From contig CAZSBB010000020.1 of NCBI GenBank assembly GCA_964605235.1, positions 46,887-110,886 on the forward strand: a stretch of 64,000 nucleotides of DNA, given 5' to 3'. Every line of letters begins with the position of its first letter. Within the stretch, counting starts at the first letter, position 1. The translations under genes were made by a program, and so were the position numbers. Source of the DNA: CAZSBB01 sp964605235. GTDB lineage: Bacteria > Planctomycetota > Phycisphaerae > Phycisphaerales > Phycisphaeraceae. This document shows positions 1 to 8,093 of the stretch, in pieces. Below the pieces are notes generated by a model. The model was not told the origin of the DNA. It searched no databases and was given only the letters and a program-made list of their open reading frames with translations.

Positions 1-2
1 TG

Positions 3-665
3 TCCAGGTTAATGGTATTTGCGCTGGCGGTGATGTTGCTGCCCTTGGGCGGCTGTTTCGAACACATCGCCAGCATCAACAAGCACACTTTCAAGAGCAC
101 CCCCTTGCAGCCGACGACCATCACGCTGGTGGATACGTCGACGCATGAGGAGTTCTGGAAGATGGACGTGCCCGTCTGCACCCGGCTGGTGATGGATTTC
201 GACCGTCCGCCGGAAATGGAGAGCATTTACAACAACGTCAATCCCGCCAGCATTCTCAACTGGAAACTGCTGCCGCTGGACGGCAATGATCCGATTGACA
301 AGGGCACCTGCTATCTCTCGGGTTGCCGGCCGTTCCTGATGAAAGTCACCTATCGTGACTCGCCGGAGCTGCCCGATGCCGACCCCGGCATGCTGCGCAA
401 CTGCCCGGACTGCGTGCAGCGTCCGCACGCCACCGCCGCGATGCCCCAGGGCAAGTTTGCCGCCCCCGCCATGGCGGCAAGCCCCGCTCCCGCGCCGGCT
501 CCGATGGCGGTGCAGGCCCCGGTGGTGCAGGCCGCCGCGGAGCCGATTCAGCAACCGGTCTGGCAGCCGGTCGCCCCCGCCCAGGGCTACCAGCAGGCCG
601 CTGCCGCCAACTACCAGCCTTTGCCGCGGGTGGAAGTGATCGAGCAGCCTCAGCTCAATTACTGA
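3..665 (+). CDS. Putative outer-envelope lipoprotein, 5' end probably cut off by the window
   Basis: The reading frame is open to the window edge. Its first in-frame ATG is at 12, but the charged n-region expected of a signal peptide (an Arg codon at 6-8) lies before that ATG, so the true start is probably outside the window. A hydrophobic stretch ends in a lipobox (L-P-L-G-G-C), which suggests a lipid-anchored, exported protein. The body (about residues 15-135) has several Cys residues and no family I recognise. The last 80 residues are low-complexity Ala/Pro/Gln and probably disordered, as in envelope linkers. A strong terminator follows 28 nt after the stop, so the gene ends its transcript. 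The function is unknown. Confidence 0.6.
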   Translation, partial: SRLMVFALAVMLLPLGGCFEHIASINKHTFKSTPLQPTTITLVDTSTHEEFWKMDVPVCTRLVMDFDRPPEMESIYNNVNPASILNWKLLPLDGNDPIDKGTCYLSGCRPFLMKVTYRDSPELPDADPGMLRNCPDCVQRPHATAAMPQGKFAAPAMAASPAPAPAPMAVQAPVVQAAAEPIQQPVWQPVAPAQGYQQAAAANYQPLPRVEVIEQPQLNY

Positions 666-692
666 ACCACTTGCTGACAACTTCTTCTTGGG

Positions 693-723
693 ACACCGCA
701 GCCTGGCGCTGCGGTGTTTTTTT
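693..723 (+). terminator. Rho-independent terminator of the lipoprotein gene
   Basis: A perfect 10-bp stem (693-702 with 708-717) and 5-nt loop are followed by seven T residues (717-723). It lies 28 nt after the stop codon of the lipoprotein gene. Confidence 0.85.
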
Positions 724-749
724 ATGCCGCGGCCCCGCACCCAGGGCAC

Positions 750-792
750 AAAAAAACGCGGGAAGTCGCCACAACCAACGACGACTTCCCGC
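750..792 (-). terminator. Rho-independent terminator for the minus-strand TPR-like gene
   Basis: Read on the minus strand, an 11-bp perfect stem (782-792 with 758-768) is followed by CG and then seven T residues (A-run 750-756 on the plus strand). It sits 50 nt past the stop of the gene at 842. With the plus-strand terminator at 693-723 it forms a back-to-back pair separating two convergent genes. Confidence 0.8.
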
Positions 793-841
793 GCACAGAT
801 TACCAGTGAGGCACGAACCACCAGATGATAGCAAGCGGACG

Positions 842-1402
842 TCACGCTGTGCGATCCGACGCGGCCGGCGCCTCGCCGGGGATCCACACCGCGCCGGCAT
901 GCAGCCCCAGGTCCGGCGCGGGTGGATTGGCCAGACCCAGTGGCAGCAGCAGCCGCTGACGCCAGGACAGCGTTTGCCGCCAGCGGTTCACCGCGGTCTG
1001 CAGTTGCACCCAGGCTGCATGCTGCGGTTGTGGGTCTTGCTGGAGCGCATGGATGCCTTCGACCAGCTGGCCACACCGCAGCAGCGCCGCCGCGAAGTTG
1101 ACCCGCAGTTCGATGGGCGCGTCCGGCGCCGGGGCAAACGGGCCCTGGGGATACAGCATTTCCCGGAACAGTTTGAGCGCCAGTTCCGACTGGCCCAGCC
1201 GCAGGAGGCACACGCCGCGCGCCTGGCGCAACGCCGGCGTATTGCGGTTCGTGGTGTTGAGCAGGTTCAACGCGGCTTCCGGCTGAGCGCCCTGGAGCAA
1301 TTGGGCCACCCGACGCAGCAGGCCGGTTTCGCTGGTGTCGGATGATGCATGGCGCGCGGTGCGATCGAGCATGGGGGTATCAATGGCAGTGTTGACAGTC
1401 AT
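842..1402 (-). CDS. Small TPR-like protein of unknown function (186 aa)
   Basis: The ATG at 1402 is preceded by a GGGAG ribosome-binding site about 8-9 nt away, which decides the start; the frame stays open further upstream, but with poorer codon use. Residues 20-130 are helical and Ala/Leu-rich, with alternating small and large residues as in tetratricopeptide-type helical hairpins (for example the LLRRVAQLLQGAQPEAALNL stretch and a following pair). The C-terminal 50 residues are Trp/Arg/Pro-rich. There is no signal peptide, so it is probably a cytoplasmic scaffold or binding protein. It is monocistronic, ending at the terminator at 750-792. No specific role can be assigned. Confidence 0.6.
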   Translation of the reverse strand: MTVNTAIDTPMLDRTARHASSDTSETGLLRRVAQLLQGAQPEAALNLLNTTNRNTPALRQARGVCLLRLGQSELALKLFREMLYPQGPFAPAPDAPIELRVNFAAALLRCGQLVEGIHALQQDPQPQHAAWVQLQTAVNRWRQTLSWRQRLLLPLGLANPPAPDLGLHAGAVWIPGEAPAASDRTA

Positions 1403-2068
1403 AAGCGGGTCTCCCGCCGTCGACGCCGCAGGGGCGCACGGACGGCGCAAGCTGAATTCAGTGCGTGCAGGAACCGACAGGAGTCGACGACGCTGGTCGC
1501 CGACGGGGCGTGAGGTGAGGTGCTGGAGGTGCGGGCGCGCCGCTAGAGCAGCAGTCGACATTGCCAGCGCAGCAATGCGACGCAGCCCGTGCGGCGCAGG
1601 GCGCTTTGGCTGGCAAGATATCGACGCAGCAGACTCCCGGAGCACTCCGGCGGCGAGGTTGGCGTACACCAACCGGTTCGAGACCAGGAATGATGATTGG
1701 TATTCGCGTCCGGACGCGCTGACCACGCGATGCAGTCCAACGCCGGTGCGACGGTCGCAACGGATGGCTTGCGCTGGGACGAAGGGCTGCAGAGTGGCGA
1801 CGTGAGTGCCGTCCGGGGCAGAACCAGACCCAGCCACAGCAGCGGCGCCAACCAGCGCAAAATAGAGGGGTCACGCGGCATCATGGTTTCGTCCACCGAC
1901 CCGCATATCTTATCCAGGTATCGACCAGCGGCGGGGATGCGCTGGTGCTGGGTGCGGCGGAATAACCGCTTTCGCTACAATGCGCGCGTGAGGCTGACGC
2001 CTGCTGGTCACAAGCCCGGCCGGGGCGCAGCCCGTGCCCTTGGTCCCATTCCTGCTGGAAAGGCCCGC
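1403..2068. other. Gap of about 660 bp with no confident gene; possible decayed ORF
   Basis: On the minus strand an ATG at 1896 begins a short hydrophobic, signal-peptide-like stretch, but that frame soon becomes Ser/Cys-rich and unconvincing. A different minus frame (about 1871 down to 1403) reads more like protein, and it is the same frame as the TPR gene downstream. The two could be remains of one secreted-protein gene joined by a frameshift, or chance ORFs of GC-rich DNA. On the plus strand there is a TACAAT hexamer at 1976-1981 ahead of hisA. I see no RNA gene or mobile element. Confidence 0.3.
1976..1981 (+). promoter_or_regulatory. Probable -10 box of hisA
   Basis: TACAAT, the same hexamer as in the nuoD and rpsB promoters of this window. 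It ends 6 nt before an in-frame GTG at 1988, 27 codons upstream of the usual HisA start, so either a leaderless, extended HisA or an 87-nt leader is possible. The -35 match is poor. Confidence 0.45.
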
Positions 2069-2791
2069 ATGTATCTGTTTCCCGCGATTGACCTTCGGGG
2101 CGGCAAAGTGGTGCGTCTGCTCAAAGGCGATTACGACCAGCAAACCACCTATGGCGACAGCCCGGTCGAGCAGGCGCGCCAGTTCGCCGATGCCGGCGCC
2201 ACCTGGCTGCATGTGGTGGACCTCGACGGCGCCCGCAGCGGCTCGCCGGAGCATTTGACCGCCATCGCCGGGATTTGCCGCGCCACCAAGTTGCAGGTCG
2301 AAGTCGGCGGCGGCATCCGCAACCGCACGACCATCGACCAGTTGCTCGACGCCGGCGTGCAGCGCGTCATCCTCGGCACCGCCGCGTTCCAGCAGTGGGA
2401 CTGGTTCAAGGAGCAGGTCCACGACCCTGCATTGCATCAGCGGCTGGTGCTCGGGCTTGATGCGCGCCACGGCAAAGTCGCGCTGGCGGGTTGGGAAGAG
2501 CAGACCGAACACAGCGTGCTGGACATCGCCCGGCAGGTCAGCGCCTGGCCGCTGGGCGCCATCGTCTACACCGACATCGCCACCGACGGCACGATGCAGG
2601 GACCCAATGTGCCCGCGACGCTGGAGGTTGCCCAGGCCACGCAAGTGCCGGTGGTCGCCAGCGGCGGGGTGGGCACGCTCGAACACCTGCGGCAACTGCG
2701 CACGCTGCCGGTGCAGGGCGCCATCGTCGGCCGCGCGTTGTATGAGCGTGCATTTACGCTGGCCGAAGCGCTGGCGGTGCTGGAACGCTAG
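2069..2791 (+). CDS. hisA: ProFAR isomerase HisA
   Basis: This TIM-barrel enzyme of histidine biosynthesis performs the Amadori rearrangement of ProFAR to PRFAR in the cytoplasm. The 240-aa product has normal length, beginning MYLFPAIDLRGG. The two catalytic Asp residues are present (D8 and D131 in GLDAR), with phosphate-binding motifs EVGGGIR (about 78-84) and ASGGVG (about 198-203) and the conserved YTDIATDGTMQGPN block. I chose the ATG at 2069, where HisA proteins normally begin; an in-frame GTG at 1988 directly follows a -10 box and could give a 27-residue extension. No other his gene is nearby, so the pathway is scattered. Its stop codon overlaps that of the convergent gene at 2788 in a shared CTAG. 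Confidence 0.95.
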   Translation: MYLFPAIDLRGGKVVRLLKGDYDQQTTYGDSPVEQARQFADAGATWLHVVDLDGARSGSPEHLTAIAGICRATKLQVEVGGGIRNRTTIDQLLDAGVQRVILGTAAFQQWDWFKEQVHDPALHQRLVLGLDARHGKVALAGWEEQTEHSVLDIARQVSAWPLGAIVYTDIATDGTMQGPNVPATLEVAQATQVPVVASGGVGTLEHLRQLRTLPVQGAIVGRALYERAFTLAEALAVLER

Positions 2792-3894
2792 CGGCGGTAC
2801 GCCTGCGCCTGTTCCAGCATCCGCAGCGCATCATCCTGCGTCGGGGTGTGGGTGTGGATGAACGTGCCTTCCGGGCCCACCGCCTCCAGCAACGGGAACA
2901 CTTCCTCCGGTCGGGCATGCACGTGAATGCCTTTGCCGCCTTGCTTGATGCGGCGGAGCAGGTCATACCACTGCGGCGTGGCGGGGCCGGCTTTGCCCGC
3001 GCCCGGCGTCCATTGGATGGCGTGCAGTTCGTCGATTTCCAGCAGCGCATCGACATGGCGGATGGCGTCCACCCCATCCAGGTGGTACAGGGCATAGTCC
3101 AGCCATTGGCACTGTGCCCGCAACGCCGGCTGCACGAACTGCCGGTACATCGCCACGGAAATCATGCAGGAAAAATCGCACTGCAACTTGGCGGTGCGCC
3201 CGGGCCCCCAGATGCGAAAGGCCGCAAATGCGTTGCCGCCGTCGGCATCGACCAGCGGCGCCCGCAGCTGATCGAACGCGGCGAAATAAGCGTCATTGAT
3301 TTCCCAGAGCCGATCCAGCACCCACTCCGGGCGCTCCACCAGATCGGTCAGCAGGATGATGCTGTCACGCAGCGCCGCCAGCGTGTCGATGTTTTCAATC
3401 AGGTCGGGAATGCCCACCAGAAAACGCCCGTTGGCTTGCGCTGCCCCCAGGTCGATCAGCCGCTGGTGCCAGGCGTAAGCTTCATTGTTTTCCGAATCGA
3501 AGCGGATGCCGGTGCATTGCTCCGGATCCAGAATATTCGGCTCATACCAGACGGTGTGGGGGTCGAAATTCGCCTGCGCCCCGAGCATGATGCCCAGGCT
3601 GCCCGGGCCGATCTGGGTGTCGAAGTAGGGAAACGCTTCCCCGCCGAAGAACTTGTGCGACAGGTCGTGCAGCGCCGCCGCCCAGCGATACTCGGGGTCG
3701 AGCCACTTCATCCGCGCGTCGGCGGGAACCGTCGGCCTGGGCCAGTCTTCCCACGGCTGATCCGCCGGGGCGGTCACGCACAGCGCCAGGCTTTCCCGGT
3801 TCCACCACTTGAGCAGATTCTGCCGGGCTTGCCGCCAGTCCGGCTTCCACGCCAGCGTGGTGGGCGCCAGCTCAATCAGGGCTTCAGTTTTCAT
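2788..3894 (-). CDS. UroD-superfamily protein, HLDG subfamily, last gene of the methyltransferase operon
   Basis: This 368-aa protein belongs to the uroporphyrinogen decarboxylase fold (Pfam URO-D), which also includes the MtaA/MtbA methyltransferases. It shares with the proteins at 4885 and 6900 the signature YHLDGxxAxRHxDxLLxxxxLxAxQW followed by a G-x-G loop (about residues 270-305). In zinc-dependent methyltransferases this position has His-x-Cys; here it is His-x-Asp, so a canonical Zn-thiolate site is not expected. The ATG at 3894 overlaps the preceding gene by 11 bp, indicating translational coupling. It is the last of 14 genes, and no terminator lies between it and hisA. Substrate unknown; methyl transfer from or to the operon's corrinoid protein is inferred from context only. 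Confidence 0.8.
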   Translation of the reverse strand: MKTEALIELAPTTLAWKPDWRQARQNLLKWWNRESLALCVTAPADQPWEDWPRPTVPADARMKWLDPEYRWAAALHDLSHKFFGGEAFPYFDTQIGPGSLGIMLGAQANFDPHTVWYEPNILDPEQCTGIRFDSENNEAYAWHQRLIDLGAAQANGRFLVGIPDLIENIDTLAALRDSIILLTDLVERPEWVLDRLWEINDAYFAAFDQLRAPLVDADGGNAFAAFRIWGPGRTAKLQCDFSCMISVAMYRQFVQPALRAQCQWLDYALYHLDGVDAIRHVDALLEIDELHAIQWTPGAGKAGPATPQWYDLLRRIKQGGKGIHVHARPEEVFPLLEAVGPEGTFIHTHTPTQDDALRMLEQAQAYRR

Positions 3895-4870
3895 GACGAA
3901 TGCCTTCCCGTTGCCAGATGGCGCGGATGAGCTCATAGCGCTCCAGCGCCATGCCGGTGTAAACACAATTGCTGGTGGAGAAAACGTAACCCGGGGCGCG
4001 CAGGCCGTGCGTCAGGGCGTAGCGGGTGGATTCCGCGCACTGGGCATCGGTGCCGGTCTGCAGCAGGCCGCAGTTGACGTTGCCGCACAGCGCCACGCGG
4101 TCGCTGACCTGATCCACCAGTTGGGCGATGTCCACACCGCCCTGCGGGTCCAGCGAGTGCAGCGCGTGCGGATTGCCTTCCACCAGGCGATCGAGAATCG
4201 GCATGATGTTGCCGTCGGTGTGCTTGATGACGTAGAAGCCCATGTCGCGGTAGGCGCGGATCAGCCGATGCAGGTAGGGCGTGACGAAGCGATCGAACCA
4301 GTTGAGTGGCAAAAACGGCCCGGAATTGAAGCAGTAATCGCTGCACAGGGCGAAGCCATCGAGTTGCCCATGACGCTGCAACTGCTCGGCGCGGGCGAGG
4401 GCATGGTCAAGCCGGCGCTGGGCGTCGCGTTCGACGGACTCGGGTTCCTCCAGCATGCGCAGGCTCAGTTCCTCCATCTGTTCGCCGTTGGGAATGCTGT
4501 AGGTCGCGTCCCCGTGCAGCATCAGGAAGAAGCGGTCGCCGCTGATTTCGCGCACCAGCTCGATCAGGCGGAGGGTTTCGTCCAGGTCGCTGGGATTGGG
4601 ATGCAGCAGAATGGCGTCATGCTGGTAACGCTCGGCGGTGTCCACATAAAGCTGCGCCATGTCGCGGCGTTGCAGGGCGCGCTCGGCGTCGCTCATCTGC
4701 ATCCACTGGTGGAACGACCGATGGTGCGGATGCACCTTGCCGAAGGCTTCCATGGTCAGGAAAAACACCAGCTCGAAATGCGGCACCCGCCCCGGCAGCG
4801 GTTTGCGCTCCAGAGCGCAGCGGAAATAGTCACGAGGAGTCAAGTGCGATAACCGTGCCGTGGACATCAT
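3884..4870 (-). CDS. UroD-superfamily protein, HTDG subfamily
   Basis: This 328-aa member of the URO-D/MtaA fold has the motif K-H-T-D-G-N (about residue 217), where zinc methyltransferases have His-x-Cys. It also keeps the family's CSDYCFNSGPFL and SLDPQGGVD blocks and a C-terminal STSNCVYTGM block that carries a Cys. It starts with two ATGs (4870) after an AGAAGG ribosome-binding site. It lies 14 bp after the gene at 4885 and overlaps the next gene by 11 bp, so it is co-transcribed. It is not a haem-pathway HemE: it lacks that enzyme's N-terminal substrate motif, and one of ten paralogues in an operon is not expected for haem synthesis. Substrate unknown. Confidence 0.8.
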   Translation of the reverse strand: MMSTARLSHLTPRDYFRCALERKPLPGRVPHFELVFFLTMEAFGKVHPHHRSFHQWMQMSDAERALQRRDMAQLYVDTAERYQHDAILLHPNPSDLDETLRLIELVREISGDRFFLMLHGDATYSIPNGEQMEELSLRMLEEPESVERDAQRRLDHALARAEQLQRHGQLDGFALCSDYCFNSGPFLPLNWFDRFVTPYLHRLIRAYRDMGFYVIKHTDGNIMPILDRLVEGNPHALHSLDPQGGVDIAQLVDQVSDRVALCGNVNCGLLQTGTDAQCAESTRYALTHGLRAPGYVFSTSNCVYTGMALERYELIRAIWQREGIRHEN

Positions 4871-4884
4871 TACACCTTCTCACT

Positions 4885-5982
4885 TCAGCGGCGCGTACCA
4901 CAGCGCCGGCTATATTCCCTGATGAACGCCTCGGCGCTGGCGACGTCGGCGAACGCTTCCCCCAGGTAAATCCACAGCCCGCGCGGGTCCAGTTGTTCCG
5001 CCACCGTCAGCGCGTCGGCGCAGCTCTCGGCGTTCACCTGGATCGCCTTGCCCGCGCGCTGGCAGCGCTGGTATACGTCTATCCAGCGCGCGGCCGGGCC
5101 GTTGCCCGCGCCGTACACCCATTGCACCGCATTAAGCTGGGGCAACTCCAGCAGCAGGTCCAGATGCTGCAAAGCCTGCGGGCCATCGAGATGGAAAATG
5201 CTTCGCGCCAGCGGCTGCATCTCGTGCACGATGTCGGGGAGGATCAAATCCCGGGCGATCTGCGGCGACACCATGCACCAGAAATCGCACGACGGAATGT
5301 AGGCCGGCCCGTCGTGATACATCGGCGTCCAACTCGTGGAGCCGAAGCCCGCCTTCCGCACCTGCTGGTAACACTTGTTGAACGCCGCGACGAAACCCGT
5401 CGCCACATGCCGCCCGACGCGCTGGATCAACTGCGGATCATCCAGCAGGTCCAGACACAGCATCTGCGGGTCACGCAGTGCCGCGAGAATGTCATAGTTG
5501 CCGTGCAGGTCCGTCATGCCCACGAGATAGCGATTATCGTTGGCGGCAATCAGCAAGTCCGTGGTGCGCTCCATGGAGCGCCAGAACTCGTTGGTGAAAT
5601 CCGGCTGCCGGGCGAGCACTTTTTCCCAGTCCGCCAGCTCATGGACGATCGGCTCGGACCAGGCGGTGGCGTCATCCAGATAGCCCAGCGGGGCGCCGTA
5701 CAGCGTGGCGGAGATTTCCGGGCCGACGTTGCACCAGACGCTGGGCAGATGGTCGCCGGCGTAGTCGGCGCTCTCAATGCGGGCGATAGCACACTCGACC
5801 TGGAACTGACTGTCGAGCCAGCGCTCCTTGGCGCTGGCGTGCTGCTTCACCGGCAGGCGACAGGGACGGGTGGGTTTGACGAAGGTGTGGATCAACGGCC
5901 GATCCAGCACTTCGCATTGCCACCAGGCTTCAAAACGCGCCAGCGTCTGCGCGGCATTCGGCTTGGTTTTCAGTTCGATCAT
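4885..5982 (-). CDS. UroD-superfamily protein, HLDG subfamily
   Basis: This 365-aa paralogue of the proteins at 2788 and 6900 has the motif SIFHLDGPQALQHLDLLLEL (about residues 264-283) followed by NAVQWVYGAGNG. The N-terminus (ARFEAWWQCEVLDRPLI) is shared with the 6900 protein and defines this subfamily. Around residues 225-250 an IPSCDFWCMVSPQ block matches PACDFNYMIGPEE in 6900 and QCDFSCMISVAMY in 2788, an invariant CDF that may line the active site. The His-x-Asp pair replaces the His-x-Cys zinc ligands of MtaA. The gaps are short on both sides (27 and 14 bp). Function inferred only as corrinoid-linked or C1-linked. Confidence 0.8.
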   Translation of the reverse strand: MIELKTKPNAAQTLARFEAWWQCEVLDRPLIHTFVKPTRPCRLPVKQHASAKERWLDSQFQVECAIARIESADYAGDHLPSVWCNVGPEISATLYGAPLGYLDDATAWSEPIVHELADWEKVLARQPDFTNEFWRSMERTTDLLIAANDNRYLVGMTDLHGNYDILAALRDPQMLCLDLLDDPQLIQRVGRHVATGFVAAFNKCYQQVRKAGFGSTSWTPMYHDGPAYIPSCDFWCMVSPQIARDLILPDIVHEMQPLARSIFHLDGPQALQHLDLLLELPQLNAVQWVYGAGNGPAARWIDVYQRCQRAGKAIQVNAESCADALTVAEQLDPRGLWIYLGEAFADVASAEAFIREYSRRCGTRR

Positions 5983-6009
5983 CTCTGTGAACCCCGCAAA
6001 GACTGCCGA

Positions 6010-6903
6010 TCACTGCGCCTGACGCAGTGCCTGCGCCATGGCCGCCAGGTGCGCGGGGCTGGTGCCGCAGCAGCCGCCGATGATGCGCACGCCGATGTTC
6101 AGGAGCTTGGGCACCAGCGCCGCCATTTCCGCGGGGCTGGCGGGATAGATGGTTTGGCCGTCGCGTTGGATGGGGCTGCCGGCGTTGGGCTGCAGGATCA
6201 CCGGCAAGTCGCCCGCTGCCGCCACCAGTTGCTGCGCCAGCAGCAGGTAGTCCTCCAGCGACAGGCTCGAACCGCAGTTGGCGCCGATCACGCTGGCGCC
6301 GGCATCGCGCGCCGCCTGCACCGCGCCGGCCGGGTCCACGCCCATCATGGTGTGATAGGTCCCCCCAGCGCCGCCAAAGGCGAACGTGCCCAGCACCGGC
6401 CAATCCCCGACGGCGCGGGCAGCTGCAATAGCCAGCCGCATTTCGTCGGCGTCGGTCATCGTTTCCACGAGACAGGCGTCGGCGCCGCCGGCGTGCAGGG
6501 CGTGCGCTTGTTCCTGAAAGCTCTCGCGCACCTGATCCTGCGGCACGTCGCCATAGGGTTCCATCAGCCCCCCGAAAGGGCCCAATCCTGCGAGGACATA
6601 ACCAGCGTCGCCGGCGGCCGCGCGGGCGACTTTCGCCGCCGCTTGGTTGAGCTCCGCGCAGCGTGATGCCAGCTCATGCCGCGCCAGCGACAGCGGGCTG
6701 GCGCCGAAGCTGTTGGTGGTGATCAGATCGCAGCCGGCGTCGCGGTAACGCTGGTGAATCGCCTGCACTTTGGCGGGTTCGTCAACGTTCCAGGTTTCGC
6801 CGCACCGGCCCTGTTCCAGGCCGGCGGCAAACAGTTGCGTTCCCATCGCGCCATCGCACAGCAGCGGACGCTGCGCCAACGTCTTGAGCAAGTCTCGGGT
6901 CAT
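6010..6903 (-). CDS. Homocysteine S-methyltransferase domain protein (MetH N-terminal module type)
   Basis: This is a 297-aa stand-alone version of the zinc-dependent homocysteine-binding barrel of cobalamin methionine synthase, betaine-homocysteine methyltransferase and MmuM. It shows LLCDGAMGTQL near the N-terminus, TTNSFGASP (about 62-70) and the three zinc Cys ligands (C210 in GANCG; C278 and C279 in GGCCGT). Its job is to activate homocysteine thiolate to accept a methyl group; with a methyl-corrinoid protein as donor it would make methionine. The ATG forms an ATGA overlap with the stop of the 6900 gene. It is embedded among UroD paralogues, so it is the best candidate in the window for the methyl-acceptor arm. 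MmuM-like use of another methyl donor is also possible. Confidence 0.87.
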   Translation of the reverse strand: MTRDLLKTLAQRPLLCDGAMGTQLFAAGLEQGRCGETWNVDEPAKVQAIHQRYRDAGCDLITTNSFGASPLSLARHELASRCAELNQAAAKVARAAAGDAGYVLAGLGPFGGLMEPYGDVPQDQVRESFQEQAHALHAGGADACLVETMTDADEMRLAIAAARAVGDWPVLGTFAFGGAGGTYHTMMGVDPAGAVQAARDAGASVIGANCGSSLSLEDYLLLAQQLVAAAGDLPVILQPNAGSPIQRDGQTIYPASPAEMAALVPKLLNIGVRIIGGCCGTSPAHLAAMAQALRQAQ

Positions 6904-8048
6904 GCTTGGCATCCATAGCGGCGGAAGAGTTGTCCCGCCACATCATCGGCATCCTGGGGGGTCCGGCAATCCACCACCAGCATCGCCAGACCCGCGGGAT
7001 CAACCTGTTGACACAGCCAGTCCACTTCCGCCTTGGGGGTGATGATGAGCAGGCTGCGCCCCTGGCTTTGAATCTTGCGGAACATGTCCACCCACGGCTT
7101 GACCGAAGGCGTGCCTTCGCCGGGCGTGAATTGAATTGCCCGAATATGCGGCACGGTCAGCAAGGCGTCGATATGCCGCGCCGCGCCGGGGCCGTCGAGA
7201 TGGAACACCGCACGCCCGGCGGTCGCCGCCTGCCGCGCGATGTCGCCCAGGCAGATGCGGTCGAATTCCTCGGGCCCGATCATGTAGTTGAAATCGCAGG
7301 CGGGAATCATGTACGGCTCGTTCGACCACACGCCCAGCCAATGCACGATGCCCGCGTTGGCTGGCACGGTGCGGGCATAAAGCATGGCGAACGCCTGACG
7401 CCAGGCGGGATAAATCGCATCCACCTGCTCGCGCAGGAAGTCCGGGCGATCCAGGGCATCGAGACACAACTGGTCCGGCCCACGCACGTTCATCAGCACA
7501 TCCGCCGAGCCGCCCAGGTCCGGCGTGCAGACCAGAAAATGCCCGGGCGCTGCGGCGGCGGCGCGGTGGGTCAGGTCCTGCAACCGCAGCCAGGTGTCGT
7601 TGTCGGGAGCGATGGTCCACGCCGGCCGATTGCTCCAGTCGTCGTCGATGAAGGGATGGGTCCAACTGGTGTCCGCCTGGTACTCGGTCTTAGCGCCGAA
7701 CAATGGACCCATCGTCACCGGGCCGAAGTCCACCCGCACCGTCGGCAGCGCATCGCAGACGCGGTGCGTCTGCGCGACATCCGCGCGTTTGGCGGCGAGC
7801 CAGGCGTCCGCGTCGTGGAGCAATTCGAGACGGCGATCAATCGGCCGGGCGGGGTTGCCGTTCGCCGCGGCGATCAGCAGCGGGCGATCCAGCAGTTCCT
7901 GATGCCACCACGCTTCAAAGCGCTGGGCGATGCGCGGGAACTGCGGACATAGCGACAGTGGTTCCTGCGCTATGCGCTTCAGCTGCGCCGCCCAGACGGC
8001 ACGTTCAGGCAAGGATTCAACCGGAAGATGAGCAGGGGCATTGGGCAT
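6900..8048 (-). CDS. UroD-superfamily protein, HLDG subfamily
   Basis: This 382-aa URO-D-fold protein is closest to the proteins at 4885 and 2788: it has the RFEAWWHQELLDRPLL N-terminal block, an IPACDFNYMIGPEEF block and VFHLDGPGAARHIDALL, followed by AIQFTPGEGT. The zinc site of MtaA-type enzymes is changed to His-x-Asp. I preferred the ATG at 8048; a TTG at 8060 is also possible, and neither has a clear ribosome-binding site. It overlaps the homocysteine methyltransferase gene by 4 bp (ATGA), so the two are translationally coupled, hinting that it works with the homocysteine module. Substrate unknown. Confidence 0.78.
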   Translation of the reverse strand: MPNAPAHLPVESLPERAVWAAQLKRIAQEPLSLCPQFPRIAQRFEAWWHQELLDRPLLIAAANGNPARPIDRRLELLHDADAWLAAKRADVAQTHRVCDALPTVRVDFGPVTMGPLFGAKTEYQADTSWTHPFIDDDWSNRPAWTIAPDNDTWLRLQDLTHRAAAAAPGHFLVCTPDLGGSADVLMNVRGPDQLCLDALDRPDFLREQVDAIYPAWRQAFAMLYARTVPANAGIVHWLGVWSNEPYMIPACDFNYMIGPEEFDRICLGDIARQAATAGRAVFHLDGPGAARHIDALLTVPHIRAIQFTPGEGTPSVKPWVDMFRKIQSQGRSLLIITPKAEVDWLCQQVDPAGLAMLVVDCRTPQDADDVAGQLFRRYGCQA

Positions 8049-8093
8049 GAGAGCAAGCAACTTTCTGGAATGCGGTAATCGTGAAATCGCAGG

